Below, in pieces: positions 43,985 to 54,523 of a stretch of DNA of 64,000 nucleotides (within the stretch, counting starts at the first letter, position 1; every line of letters begins with the position of its first letter). A program made the translations under genes and the position numbers. The stretch is from Meconema thalassinum. Lineage: Eukaryota; Arthropoda; Insecta; Orthoptera; Tettigoniidae. Location of the stretch: contig OX336397.1 in the NCBI GenBank assembly GCA_946902985.2, positions 153,691,890 through 153,755,889 of the forward strand, given 5' to 3'. Under the pieces are notes generated by a model. It saw only the letters and a list, made by a program, of their open reading frames with translations. It was not told where the DNA came from and made no database searches.

Positions 43985-44272
43985 TGTGTAGTTGCGACTT
44001 TTATTTCAGTTTAAATCTGCTTTATGTTTTTTATTGTGTTCATCTATTTTATTGTTCACTATGCCTTATTTGTTTTATCCTTTTTTTACCATCCGCCTTT
44101 TATTCTTTTTATTCAAATAAGGCATAATTTTTGGGACTCACTGTCTGTTTTATAAACACCATTTTCGTTTCATCCATGGCAATGAGTTGTTTTTATCTAC
44201 ATCCTTTCATTTCATTAGGGGCCGACAACCTCGATGTTAGGCCCCTTAAAACAACAATTATCATCATCATCA

Positions 44273-44285
44273 TGATAAAAACTGC
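44273..44285 (+). repeat. LINE target duplication, right
   Basis: TGATAAAAACTGC, identical to 38138-38150. Confidence 0.95.
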
Positions 44286-44469
44286 ACATTAACTGTTAGT
44301 TTTTGCCATGTAGCCATGGACGAAAGAATACTGTGAATGCAGGGTTTAATTACCTTCAGTATGTTACTTTATTCGCTCATTCCTTCAGTGCAAGTGTATA
44401 AGCCATCTGTAAGATACAATCCCACCTATGAAAAGGAACACATATGTGAAACAAGTAATTTCTTTGCAG

Positions 44470-44571
44470 GACGATACAGACCATCACACAGATATTAAGA
44501 TTGAGGAATCTTCTATTCCGGAGATCGTCCCATGCATCACAACAGCAGTATCATTTTCAGATCTGAAAGAG
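44470..44571 (+). CDS. Host gene, exon 3
   Basis: 102 bp, phase 0 at both ends, between a strong acceptor AATTTCTTTGCAG and donor GAG|GTTAGT. Encodes DDTDHHTDIKIEESSIPEI and continues to AVSFSDLKE, with the motif IKIE. Intron 2 before it is 7.5 kb, most of it the LINE. Confidence 0.7.
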
Positions 44572-45235
44572 GTTAGTGTCTTCATGCTTATTTTAAAGGC
44601 ATCTCCTTATCACCTCGTAGCATTTACGTTGATGACAATCGGAAGTGTTTGGCTGTTAATACCTGCTCCAATCTCATCCTCAGCCTGTATCTCCTTTGCA
44701 AGCAGTGTGCTCCCGTACTCTAGCAGACAAATAATGCTTGTAGTTACTAGCATGCTCTACAATAGACTCCCCATACAGGCATTTCATTAACTCAATCTAT
44801 CTTTTTTTGACCATTAAAATATTAAATTGCAGCGAATTGTGGAAAAATGCCTTGTATATTATTCTGATTTTTTGTTGATTTATGTCTTCATTTTCAATGG
44901 CTATGCTCGTATGGACAGCCTGGTTGCTTATTACTCAATGTTATGTGGACGTGTTGGTCCGTAGGACCTGTTATGGTCTATTGCCGAGCTTTCCAAACTT
45001 TTTCTCATGGCGACAACCTATTTGCACAAATAATTATACATGACACCCATTTAATTATTTTAATTCTAAACATAGACTGTTTTAACAAAGGAGATTCCTT
45101 TAAACATAAATTTAATTTTTCATAGTATAAAATTGATTTTCCAAGTATAATAGGCTATATTAAATACACTTTTTATTGATTCAAAAATTGCACCTTGATG
45201 TTCCAATTCAATGACTGCTATAGACTTGGCGATCA

Positions 45236-45780
45236 TTAAAAATATGATTTATATCGGGTTGGATGCAGGACATGCATTTCCTCATCTAACATTCTCAATT
45301 GCCAATGTTTAACTGTGTTTGTATCAGACATACCAGGAAAGTCAATTTCACACGTATGTGTCGTACAAAACTGCAACGAAACGATGAGAGCTCTTTTACT
45401 CTGAAGAGGAAAATCTTGTTGAATAGAAACCCAGAGGGTGTCGAATTCTGACTCTCGGTTCTTAAGTCTTAAAGCCTGGTTGTTTTTAAGTTCTGCCAGT
45501 TCCTCCTCTTCGATAAGTTGAACTTCACAAGAGATGGAGGGTGCGAAAGGAATTCTTATCCACTCATATTGGTTTACATTTAAAGTTGGAATATATCCAA
45601 CCAGCCTCTATTTTAGTTGCATAAAATCATTATGAACAAGTGGTTGTGTTTTGTCACTAATTGAATTTTTGGATGTCGAAGGAAAATTTACAATATTGCT
45701 CTCATTTGTCTTTCTCAACTATAAACCGACTTTGTCCCTTAAAGTGGCAATTTTGGCTGTAGCAGTAAGGAGTTAGTTAT
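45236..45780 (-). pseudogene. hAT transposase C-terminus (ZBED5-like)
   Basis: On the minus strand one frame, interrupted by two TAG stops, reads TATAKIATLRDKVGL, LRKTNESNIVNFPSTSKN, then RLVGYIPTLNVNQYEWIRIP, ELAELKNNQALRLKN, EFDTLWVSIQQDFPLQSKRA and LQFCTTHTCEIDFPGMS, ending at TAA 45236. This is the C-terminal order of hAT transposases of the ZBED5/SCAND3-like (Charlie) type: the sheet before NPF/IPF, then the dimerisation region with YPLLSKRA and FCTTYLCE. Catalytic parts and termini are not seen. It lies in intron 3 of the host gene, antisense, and is a dead fragment unrelated in sequence to the hAT at 28644. Confidence 0.72.
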
Positions 45781-45830
45781 TGTTGTTTTAAGGGGTGGAA
45801 CTACGAGGTCATCTTCTCCTAGAGTTAAGG
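45781..45830 (-). repeat. LINE 3' tail fragment, minus strand
   Basis: ATTGTTGTTTTAAGGGGTGG followed by CTACGAGGTCATC resembles the reverse complement of the 3' end of the LINE at 38151-44272 (GTTGTTTTAAGGGGCCTAAC ATCGAGG). A short 5'-truncated relative. Confidence 0.45.
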
Positions 45831-46324
45831 AGATTTGCACTCTTATCAGCATCTTGAACACGCGTGTACTACGCCGAATGAGGGGAAGTAAGTTTACTAT
45901 TTTCTCCTATGATCTATATTCTTTTTCTACCCTGAATTTAAAAATACGACGAACCTCGCGACACCCTTGATGGTTTGGAAAGCACTAGTCTATTGTAATG
46001 ACATCTGCCCCTCTCTAATGGTCTCATGGCTAAAATACTTAAAAGTAAATTTTCATTTATCCTTGTAGACAAATTCTTCCATTAAGGCACTGTAAGTTTA
46101 CCTTGTTTTATAAGGTATATTGTAAGTTTTAGAACTGGGGATTACAACCACTTATCTGTATAAGTTTAATCTCTAGCACTAGGATGTGAACGACAGTAGA
46201 AAGTCATTCCATGATTATATCTTCACTTCAGCTGAGCAGAACTGTACAATTAGATGGGTTGTCATCAATTGTGTAAATGTATAAGGTGATAACACTTAAT
46301 TAAATTATTCCATCTTATCCCCAG

Positions 46325-46383
46325 GATGTAAAAGAAGAAAATCAGAATGAAGAAGCAGATGAAAGTGGAAATCATTTAAATGA
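46325..46383 (+). CDS. Host gene, exon 4
   Basis: 59 bp between a strong acceptor CATCTTATCCCCAG and donor GTAAGT. Begins in phase 0 and ends two bases into a codon. Encodes DVKEENQNEEADESGNHLN, strongly acidic, with the motif VKEE. The continuation is not found in the next 17 kb, so the gene either extends beyond the window or has lost its 3' part. Confidence 0.65.
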
Positions 46384-48301
46384 GTAAGTGTTAAACGTAC
46401 AAACAACATGTTCTTTCGTTTACATTATATTTACCCTCTTTGTATGAATGTTTAGGCTCTTCTTTTTTAAATGCGGGCGCTAAACTTTCTGCTTCAGAAT
46501 GAATTTCACACATTTCCACACTAATAATTAATTAAGTGTTATTAATTCATTATTATTCAGTGCAAACTATAAAATATTTGTTTAGAGAGAATACACAATG
46601 CCACAAAGTTTTGAGTGAGTAGCATTTTGTGGCTAAAGTTGAAACACTTAATTTTAGTTTACAAAATGACACTATATTACTCTCGCTCAGATGCAAATAC
46701 TTATAGAATGGCAGCTGACTAGTGGTGTATTTTATAAAGTAGATGAAGGTGGAATGTGCCGCGGCTGTCTCGCTGTCTCTCCTGTGGCTAACTGTACTGT
46801 TTACCATATTGTTCATTCCGTAAGTGGTTAGTTAACATAATATTACCTTACCTCCGCGGAGGATGAATTTAAAAAATTAACCCTATAAATGAGAGATTTG
46901 ATTACGTTCAAACCCAAGCAACTCAAGTCTATCACGTCCCCAAAAAACATGTATACCAGGTGAAGCCATCATTCATTGGCATCCACTTGGAAACAAAATC
47001 ACAACACATAGGCTATCACTTCATTCCACAGCACAATAATAAGAAGCAATACTGAGAAAGGTTAATATTAGAGGCTACGTCATTTCCTTAATAAAACAAT
47101 TAATGACGTATCGGGACGCCCACTTAACTCGCTTTTATACACAACAATTGGCAATAGAGGCCCAGGAATTATTTTCGAAATCCTGTGTACATTGTGTAAT
47201 CTAATTGGATTGCAAGTACAGGTAGAGAATTTTTAAATACTTCTTCGGGGGAGGAGGATTAAGCCATTGTGGTGAGAAAAGTGATCGTTCGTAATAAATT
47301 GTGCCCGTTAAAATGTGCTACGCTAGAGGGGAGGCATGCAGTGGTATGCCGAGAGTTGGATGATAAGTGTGTGCTGTGTAGTGTGGTTCTTAAAGAGTTA
47401 ACAGCTTCAGTACATTATAACAGACCACACTATACTGTTTGTAGTGTGTACCAGGTAAATCAATCATCTCTGCACAATCCGTGTGGCCCTAAATAGTAAG
47501 GTATTCAATAGTGAAGTATGAAAACACTTACATATTCCAACCAGGCTATTAAGAAGTGAATTAATTAGTGTAACATGAACGAACAAACACAGCGCTAGTT
47601 ACTTGGTGTTCAGTTGCCCGTGCTCGTAAATACAGAGGTCATATCCCTGGGGTAACTGAACTGGCAACCCGCAATACATCCAGGGGCAAGGCGTACTCCC
47701 GGAGAAAGCCGTTTGAGGCCTCAAACGAAAGGGCTCCTTCTCCTCTTTAGGACAAGTCATTTCCCCCTAAGATAAAAATTACCTCCATCCCCGGCGAAAT
47801 TAAGGATTTTTAGTGCGCATGCGCACTTAAGGCCCTTCTAAAACGGCGGGAATTGCAATTGTTATGCTAGATGGCTCCATACCCCCTTCTCTACCACCTA
47901 CCCTTATCCCCCACAACCCCCACCCCCACCCAGAATGCCCTAAAATTACAAGGAGATATTTCTCAATTTAATTAGATTAAACACAAAAGTCCACCATTGC
48001 TTCCACTTACATTCGCCGAGCTCATCTCTGTTGACTTCCCTCGGTCAGTTTCTGTTCTTTTCCAGCTTATTTATGGATTTATTTATTATTTAATATGTAT
48101 TGATAACTATTGATGATCATTTTATCGATAATTGATCAACTACAAAGTCTTCGACTCGAGGTTTCCTAAAATAGTGGATACCACCCAAACGCGTAGGAGA
48201 AAATCATGTGAGGGCTCAAACAAAAGTCTCCATTCCATCTATAGGACACGCCATGTCCAACACCAATATATTTTTAAATGATGGACGCTTCCTAGGTTAA
48301 G
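46384..48301. other. Presumed intron 4, no gene recognised
   Basis: Mostly AT-rich. A block at 47697-47765 (TTTGAGGCCTCAAACGAAAG, CTTTAGGACAAGTCATTTCC) recurs in diverged form at 48197-48265 (GTGAGGGCTCAAACAAAAGT, CTATAGGACACGCCATGTCC). A 14-base palindrome GTGCGCATGCGCAC lies at 47814-47827. Confidence 0.45.
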
Positions 48302-48306
48302 TGAGG

Positions 48307-48484
48307 TGTTGGGGAATTTACGTAAGTGAGGCCTATATATATGCGCACTGAAAATCTCCGTCTTAGACTATTTCTTTATTTACACAACAATACAAAGAAT
48401 ATATATATAAAAAACTACAATATATAGATTGAGTCTAGATAGTCTCAATCTCAGCGCTAGTAAGCGCTTCTAAGATCCTTCACA
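48307..48484 (-). repeat. BEL-2 3' LTR
   Basis: Plus-strand reading TGTTGGGGAATTTACGTAAG ... CCTTCACA. Partner of 52242-52417. Confidence 0.92.
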
Positions 48485-50860
48485 TCCTCCCCACCCTGGT
48501 CGATCTCCAAAGGAATCACCTTTTGGATCGGTCTGCTGATTCTCGAACCGTCTGGCAGGCGTAAAATGGCTGTTCGTATTCGTCCATCTCGGCCTTGAAT
48601 GACTTCGTCCACTCGAGCCCTTTTCCACATATGTCTGGGTAAAACGTCTTGTTGTAAGAGGGCCACATCTCCTACTCTGAGCCTCTCGTGGTTGCTGTGG
48701 GGACGTTTTACTTCGTGATAGCATCTTAGATGCAACAGGTATTCATTTTGCCATCTTCTCCAAAAATCGTCAACCATCTTCATCTTCAGTCGGTACTCTT
48801 TAGTCAGGGTCTTCTTGCCTTCTGGCTCAGATCCATTTGTAGCGATCATGACGCCACCGTTCAAAAAATGAGCAGGTGTTAATACGTTGAAACTTTTTCC
48901 ATCCTGCACAATGGGACGGGTGTTCAGGGTGGCTTCAATACTGACCAACACCGTGTTCAGTCCCTCTTCATCTACTTGTGACTGGCCCAGTACCTTTCTG
49001 AGGCAGCGCTTGGTTGAGCCGATCATTCTCTCCCACCATCCTCCCCACCAAGCCGCCCGTGGAGCTATAAATTTCCACGTCACATTGTGCTGAGCCATGT
49101 ACGTATGTGTCTTCGGATGGTTCGAGACTTTGGAAAGTTGAAGTTCTTGATTTTCAGCGTGGAATGTTTGTGCGTTGTCCGAATATATGGTTGACGGCAT
49201 TCCTCTGCGTCTGGCAAATCGTTGAAAAGCCATCAACAACTTGTCTGTCGACAGGTCTGAGGCTAGTTCTAAGTGTACCGCTCTGACTGTTGCACAGGTG
49301 AACAAAACAAGGTAGCCTTTCTTCATAATAGATCCCGATCTGATGTAGAGGGTTCCTGCAAAGTCAATTCGTGTCACTGCAAAACCCGAGATGGTCGTAC
49401 ACGGTCTGCTGGCAGTGGTGGTTCAACTTCTTCGCATCTCTTGTTGTGGGATATTTTGCATGGCAAGCATGTGTTCAGTACCTTTTTGATGTTCTGTCGT
49501 GCTCTTAATATCCAGAATTCATTGCGTAGTTCTGTGAGTATCAAACGCACTCCCATGTGATGAAGTCTGATGTGCGTGTCGCGGATAAGGAGGTGGATGA
49601 AGTGATGTGAACCATCGAGGATCACAGGGTGTATTTGAAGTGTAGTAAGTTCTGCGAATTGAAGACGTCCACCTTAGCAAATGAGATCGTTTTGAAGAAA
49701 AGGATTACATCTTGAAATCTTTGATGTGCTGGGCACTTGCTTATTTTTCTTCAGAGCTTCCCGTTCAGCTGGGAAACACTCTGCTTGAACTTGGCGTATC
49801 CAGTAAGCCTGAGCGATGGCTATGTCTTCAGCTGTTAAGTATTGAGTGCTGTTTCTTGTTTTCTCCCTCAAGCATCTGAAGAAGCGAAGAATCCATGCCG
49901 TAACGTTCATTAACTTCCAGTAGGAACTAAAGCGCGTAGCTTGTAGCAGTGGTTGGGGAGTAGTGATGGCCAAAACAATGGATGTCCTTTTCTCGTCAGG
50001 TAGGTCCATAGGAGCGTCCGTAACATCACGTGGCCATGAATTGTGGTTCATGGCGAGCCATGGAGGTCCGGACCACCAGGAATCCCGTGAAACTAAGTCT
50101 TTCACAGGGAGGCCTCTTGAGAGATAGTCTGCAGGGTTGTCTGTTCCGGGGCAGTGTCTCCATTGGCTAGGTACAGTATGCGTGTGAATTTCTGTCACTC
50201 TATTGCAGACGAATGTTTTCCATCGGTTAGGGTTGCTGCGGATCCATCCTAGAGTGACTGTTGAATCTGTCCATAAAGTTGCAGTAATGGATCCTATTCC
50301 AGTTTCACGATATAAATAATTTAAAAGTCGTGATCCAATCAAGGCTGCTAGCAATTCGAGCCGGGGAAGAGTCACCTTCCTTACGGGTGACAATCTGGTT
50401 TTCTGCAGACCAGGCGAACCGTGAAAGTGTCGTCAGTAAACGACCGGACGTATCGCGCGGCACCATACGCTCTTTCGGAGGCATCACAAAACACGTGCAA
50501 TGAGGAGTCTGTGCTGGAGTTCGAAATGGTGATCCACCGTGGTATGCGTATTGAACTTAAGTACTGTAGGTTTAATATCCAATCATTCCATCGATGAGCG
50601 AGGTCAGTTGGTAGAATTTCCTCCCATGCTAGTCCTTTGCACCCAGACATAACTGCAGAAATGCTTGAGTTCCGTCTCCAATTAAAGCTAGTCGATGGAG
50701 TCGGAAGCGGAGTAGTGTTGCCAGGATTTCTGGCAGGAGATTGGGCCCCGTCTCCAAAGCGTCATTGAGCGATAGGGATCCCCTTTCATAAGATGATGCA
50801 TCAAAAACTATTCTCCACTTCGTTGTGCCGTCTCTTTGATTCCATAAGCCTCGTTATATG
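48457..50860 (-). pseudogene. BEL-2 pol remnant
   Basis: On the minus strand: a short reverse-transcriptase piece (KWRIVFDASSYERGSLSLND, about 50830-50750); a deletion that removes the YxDD box; the connection and RNase H region (LHVFCDASERAYGAARYVRS; VTLPRLELLAALIGSRLL; TLWTDSTVTLGWIRSNPNRW; WRHCPGTDNPADYLSRGL); an integrase zinc region (HHMGVRLILTELRNEFWILR, CLPCKISHNKRCEEVEPPLP); an integrase core (DFAGTLYIRSG, TIYSDNAQTFHAEN, AAWWGGWWERMIGSTKRCLR, complete D-D-E set); and a DUF5641-type tail (RLRVGDVALLQQDVLPRHMW). The last frame runs into the 3' LTR and stops at 48457. Frameshifts near 49650-49680 and 50390. Defective. Confidence 0.9.
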
Positions 50861-50943
50861 CGCTTCGCAAATCTTCTCTCTCTTCGCGTGGATGATCCAC
50901 CTTCTACAGATGTCATCCGGAAATGCACGTAACAGTTTGGGGG

Positions 50944-51732
50944 CTAGCATTCTCCCATAGTGGTCGACGTGTCTCCTAATGCCCTTAAAGCCTGTATACG
51001 TTTATTACATTCTATATATACACAATTGAGGGAGTTAGGCGTAGCATCGAGAACTGGTTTCATGGTCTCCAGGTAATCCTGATGCGCCTGGATGATGCGG
51101 TTCTTATCGCCATATCGTCCAATAAGAATTCTTTTGTTTTCCTCGTATGCATCGGCAGTCACCGCTATACCATCGATCAGCTCCTTTGGTTCTCCCTCCA
51201 GGTATCCACGAAGGAAGACGTGCTTGTCGTTAGCGTTGATAGTTGGATTGTTGTCTACCGCTGTTTGGAATTGCTCCCAGAACCGGGACCATTTTTCTAC
51301 GTCTCCTGTGAATGTTTCTAATTTGATTGTGGGTAATTTTACGGAGTGCGTGACGGATAAGGTTGATGGCACTGGTACTGCGGATGAAGGTCTGGAAGGG
51401 TCAAGATTCATATTCCCGAACGAATCAGATAGTTTGTCATGAATAACGCGTGTCGAATTATATATCGTACGCTTCGCGACCTCAATGTATTTCTCACACT
51501 CTATAACGTCAACGTCATATTCGTCATCTGATAGAAGTTCGTGAATGTCATTATCGAGGAGAATGAGTTGATCCAAGGCCTCTTGCAATCTCATCCGGTT
51601 ATATCCGTGATCTATTTCAGCGTCTGACGCTGTCTTTATAATGTCATTACTGAATTTGGTTATGTTCGTTCGCATTGTCTTTCGTTTTATCTTCAACAAC
51701 ATTAACGCCTTGTTTCCGTTCTCGTCTGCCAT
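50944..51732 (-). pseudogene. BEL-2 gag, N-terminal part
   Basis: Open frame from ATG 51732 for 262 codons. N-terminal helical region, then the DUF1759-type gag core (LPTIKLETFTGDVEKWSRFW, DKHVFLRGYLEGEPKELIDG, ILIGRYGDKNRIIQAHQDYL). The frame ends at 50944 (GDTSTTMGEC). In another frame the gag sequence continues briefly (FPDDICRRWIIHAKRER-type text near 50890) before jumping into reverse transcriptase, so the zinc knuckles are deleted. Confidence 0.88.
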
Positions 51733-52224
51733 GCTCGTGAAATATTTCTTTAAACAGGCTGCTTATATTTAAGACCGTTCTAATTCCTAATAAATAATAT
51801 TACGTTGCTTCTTGTTTGAGACTGAAGGGGGAGGTCTTTTCTTTTACGTTGCTACAGCAATCCGCTAGATAGCAGCATTAGTCACATATACGTTCTTAGA
51901 TTCCTGTAGCACTCTTTGCATCTATGAAAACAAGATGGAGGCTCCCTCCTCACAATGAATTACTGGCCAAACTCTCAACTAAGGGATCTAGCATTTAGCT
52001 ATACAACCTCAAATTAATACATAACTGGCAAGAGTTCAAATAATTATACTCCCGTATAAGTAGGCAATTTGGATACGGTACTTATCAGCGTTCTCCAAGT
52101 CTCGTGCGTACTATGTGATTCTGACGTGGCGCGTGTTTACAGCTACGGTCACTTACGTCAATTCCAAAATAAACTATTTGAAACTCGTGTTAGTGTATCC
52201 TCGTTGCTCGCTCCCAATTCTCGT

Positions 52225-52238
52225 GTTTTTCGGCACCA
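52225..52238 (-). promoter_or_regulatory. BEL-2 primer binding site
   Basis: Minus-strand TGGTGCCGAAAAAC starts three bases inside the 5' LTR end, the expected place for tRNA priming. It differs from the site of BEL-1. Confidence 0.65.
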
Positions 52239-52241
52239 ATA

Positions 52242-52417
52242 TGTTGGGGGAATTTACGTAAGTGAGGCCTATATATATGCGCACTGAAACTCTCCGTCTT
52301 AGACTATTTCTTTATTTACACAACAATACAAAGAATATATATAAAAACTACAATAGATAGATTGAGTCTAGAGAGTCTCAATCTCAGCGCTAGTAAGCGC
52401 TTCTAAGATCCTTCACA
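52242..52417 (-). repeat. BEL-2 5' LTR
   Basis: 176 bp, matching 48307-48484 with few differences, for example a shortened TATATATA run. Confidence 0.92.
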
Positions 52418-52504
52418 TGAGGTTCGGAGTGGATTCCAGTTAGTCATGTAACATGACACCTAGCTGCCCACGACAGGATAGCCCGAGCGGTCGATCCAAC
52501 ATGA

Positions 52505-52612
52505 TTGATGAATTTTATATTTTATTTATTTAATTTATATTTATTTAGTATTTAATTTTTCTGATTTAATTTTTATTTATTGATTATTTTTATTATTATT
52601 ATTTTGAGCTCA
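52505..52612 (-). repeat. AT-rich LINE tail
   Basis: On the minus strand AATAATAATAATAAAAATAAT and AAATAAATAAATT-type repeats follow the LINE C-terminus at 52630-52845 and form its 3' tail. Confidence 0.65.
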
Positions 52613-52624
52613 CTGCGGAGCGCT

Positions 52625-52845
52625 TATGACTAGTTCTTCTTCGATGCTCTTTTCTGTTCCCAATATCTCTTGAGCCCTGCTGATAATTTCTCCTTTCTCT
52701 CCTGCGAAAGGGGCTTCCGTGATTTAGGTGCTCTTTGGAGTGGGGTCCAAGACTCTACCATAGCACAAATTTTAGAACGATCTTCTACATCAAGGTCTGC
52801 AATTCCAGCCGAATCCAAGTCCTTTAGTACTTCATTAATTTATTA
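52625..52845 (-). pseudogene. LINE ORF2 C-terminus, heavily truncated
   Basis: On the minus strand the frame EVLKDLDSAGIADLDVEDRS, MVESWTPLQRAPKSRKPLSQ and ERKEKLSAGLKRYWEQKRAS ends at a TAG, followed by GCGCTCCGCAGTGAGCTC and an AAT tail. The layout KDL..(S/E)AGI..D.E.R..(S)xERK..S..L+RYW matches the C-terminal end of the LINEs at 19333 and 55900. The S-x-E-x-K-x-K-x-S pattern also recalls small NUMOD3-type repeats, but position and tail favour a LINE end. 5'-truncated at about 52845. Confidence 0.62.
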
Positions 52846-53427
52846 TTTAATATTTATTTATTACTAGATATTTTACCCGGCGTTGCCCGGGAGGTGTATT
52901 TACATGTTATAGAAAGATACATGCCAATATATTTCGCAAAGTATATTCACTTTGCCCCTAAGTGAGTTTAAAACATAGTTCTCCTGGTCTCTGAAGTTAT
53001 TCATGTGCAATATTAACTCACTGTAAATCTAGGCGAAAGGTAGTGTGGAGTACAATAACGTAGTAGAGAATGCATCAATTACAAAATGGCTGTATATGCA
53101 CATTTCTCAAGGACCTAGTCTCACAATTACAGTACTTTCCTGATAGTCTTTATTTTGTTGTAATGAGTGCAATTTAGTCGTCTTGTTCCCATAGTTCTCT
53201 TTCATTTTTAAATTGTTGCATCGACTTTTTTTGAAAGGAAACAAAATTTAAATTATTCAATGATTGGAATATAAAGTCATCATTCTGGATACTTACGATT
53301 CTTAGCCCCGCACAAATGGTGTGATTCATGAGAAATGGCTTATTCATGTACATAGGTCATTGTGTAGGCTACTATAGCTCCATATTAAGGAATAGTATTG
53401 CTGTATTTACATACCTATTATCTCATA

Positions 53428-53935
53428 TTTGGCGGCTTTGGTAGCGTATTTGGTAGCATGCTGAGCTTCTATGTCCAAGGTCGCGGGTTCAAACCTGGAC
53501 GAAGTCATCGGATTTTTGAAGAGCGTTAAAAATCCCTCAGTATGCCTTCCTTTGGAGGGGAAGTAAAGCCGGTGGGCCCATGTCATAGACTTATGTGATG
53601 TCATAGAACCTTCCACTAACTACACTCGTGTGAAGGTAAAGTTAATATGTTAAATTTGATTAACTCAATTAAGTCTAACGTTCTCCGTTAGGTTCTGGTT
53701 GCAGTGGCATCTATTAGCCAGGTTTTCAGCTAGGTGTCGTTGACGGTAGCATTTGGTAGTAAAAGTAGGAACTACTTAAAACTGACTGTCTGCAGTCCTT
53801 ACCTGAAATACAGATAATGCACAAATAACTCCGGTTATCAGGCAGATTCTACACACATCCAAAGTACACGGGGCTGCATGACCGCGTTGTCGCAGCCCTT
53901 AATCAGAGGAATCAACCAACATCTCTCACCTAGTT
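53428..53935 (+). repeat. SINE family B, full copy
   Basis: About 500 bp. Head TTTGGTAGCATGCTGAGCTT with B box GCGGGTTCAAACC (about 53485), body GAAGAGCGTTAAAAATCCCT and GGTTGCAGTGGCATCTATTA, tail GGTTATCAGGCAGATTCTAC then CACGGGGCTGCATGACCGCG at 53867-53886. Best reference for the family in this window. Confidence 0.85.
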
Positions 53936-54523
53936 AATGTAAATTCAGCAACGTATAATCCCAGTATAATGTCAAATAAGGTGCTTTGATTGAGAACACA
54001 TTGGGATTTTTAGCCACTAACGTATTTTGTATATTCTCTAAACCCATACCGTAATGATCTCTAAAATGCTATAGCGGAGTTCAGGGTGTTTAGAATTCGT
54101 GATAACTACACCATTATACAATACTATTCGTCAGTAAGCACTGAAATGGCTAGCTAGCCTTGGACAACACTTTATTTATATCATCATTGGTCAACACTAA
54201 TATCTTTGGATTGTCTCTGCCCGTTGCGGTACCTGGTGTCATTCTATGTTACTACCGCCACATCGGTGAAGGTGGTAAACTGTGTTACTACCGCCGCAGT
54301 TACTGTTTGGTCCTTATCATTCGAAATTTAATCACAAAGAAAATAATGCTACTTTAAGAACAATCTCCAATAGTATGTCGAATGCAGGGTTTTTCAATGT
54401 ATTACTTTTTTAATTTCATTTTCCTGTTCTGACACCTGTTAATAAAAGAGATACGGTTTCAGATTTTTATTGCGTTCAGATTTCTAATATTTTTTATCGT
54501 GCTTTATATAATGAATGGTGTGA

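Larger units (their letters stand above)
38151..44272 (+). mobile_element. Near full-length I-type LINE
   Basis: A 6.12-kb non-LTR retrotransposon flanked by a perfect 13-bp target duplication (TGATAAAAACTGC). It starts with a C run and CTGTGGGTGGGGGG, has a 5' UTR with two tandem units, ORF1 (zinc knuckles), ORF2 (endonuclease, reverse transcriptase, RNase H), a 3' UTR ending AGGCCCCTTAAAACAACAAT, and an ATC-repeat tail (44259-44272) instead of poly(A). RNase H plus APE-type endonuclease plus a short repeat tail fit the I group. ORF2 is open in one frame except for three stops; ORF1 is broken by a 31-bp duplication. It lies in intron 2 of the proposed host gene, same strand. Confidence 0.93.
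48307..52417 (-). mobile_element. BEL/Pao retrotransposon with deletions (BEL-2)
   Basis: A 4.1-kb minus-strand element with LTRs of 178 bp (48307-48484) and 176 bp (52242-52417) and a perfect 5-bp target duplication TGAGG (48302-48306, 52418-52422). LTRs begin TG and end CA. The gag N-terminus and the RNase H/integrase part of pol remain. The rest of gag, the protease and the catalytic part of the reverse transcriptase are deleted, which explains the short length against 6-7 kb for the family. It belongs to a different family from BEL-1: LTRs, primer site and protein sequence are all dissimilar. Confidence 0.92.

Noticed and set aside
47269..47496. 75-codon open frame with several cysteines as a possible exon
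   Set aside because: No splice signals in matching phase, no domain, and nothing joins it to exon 4 in frame.
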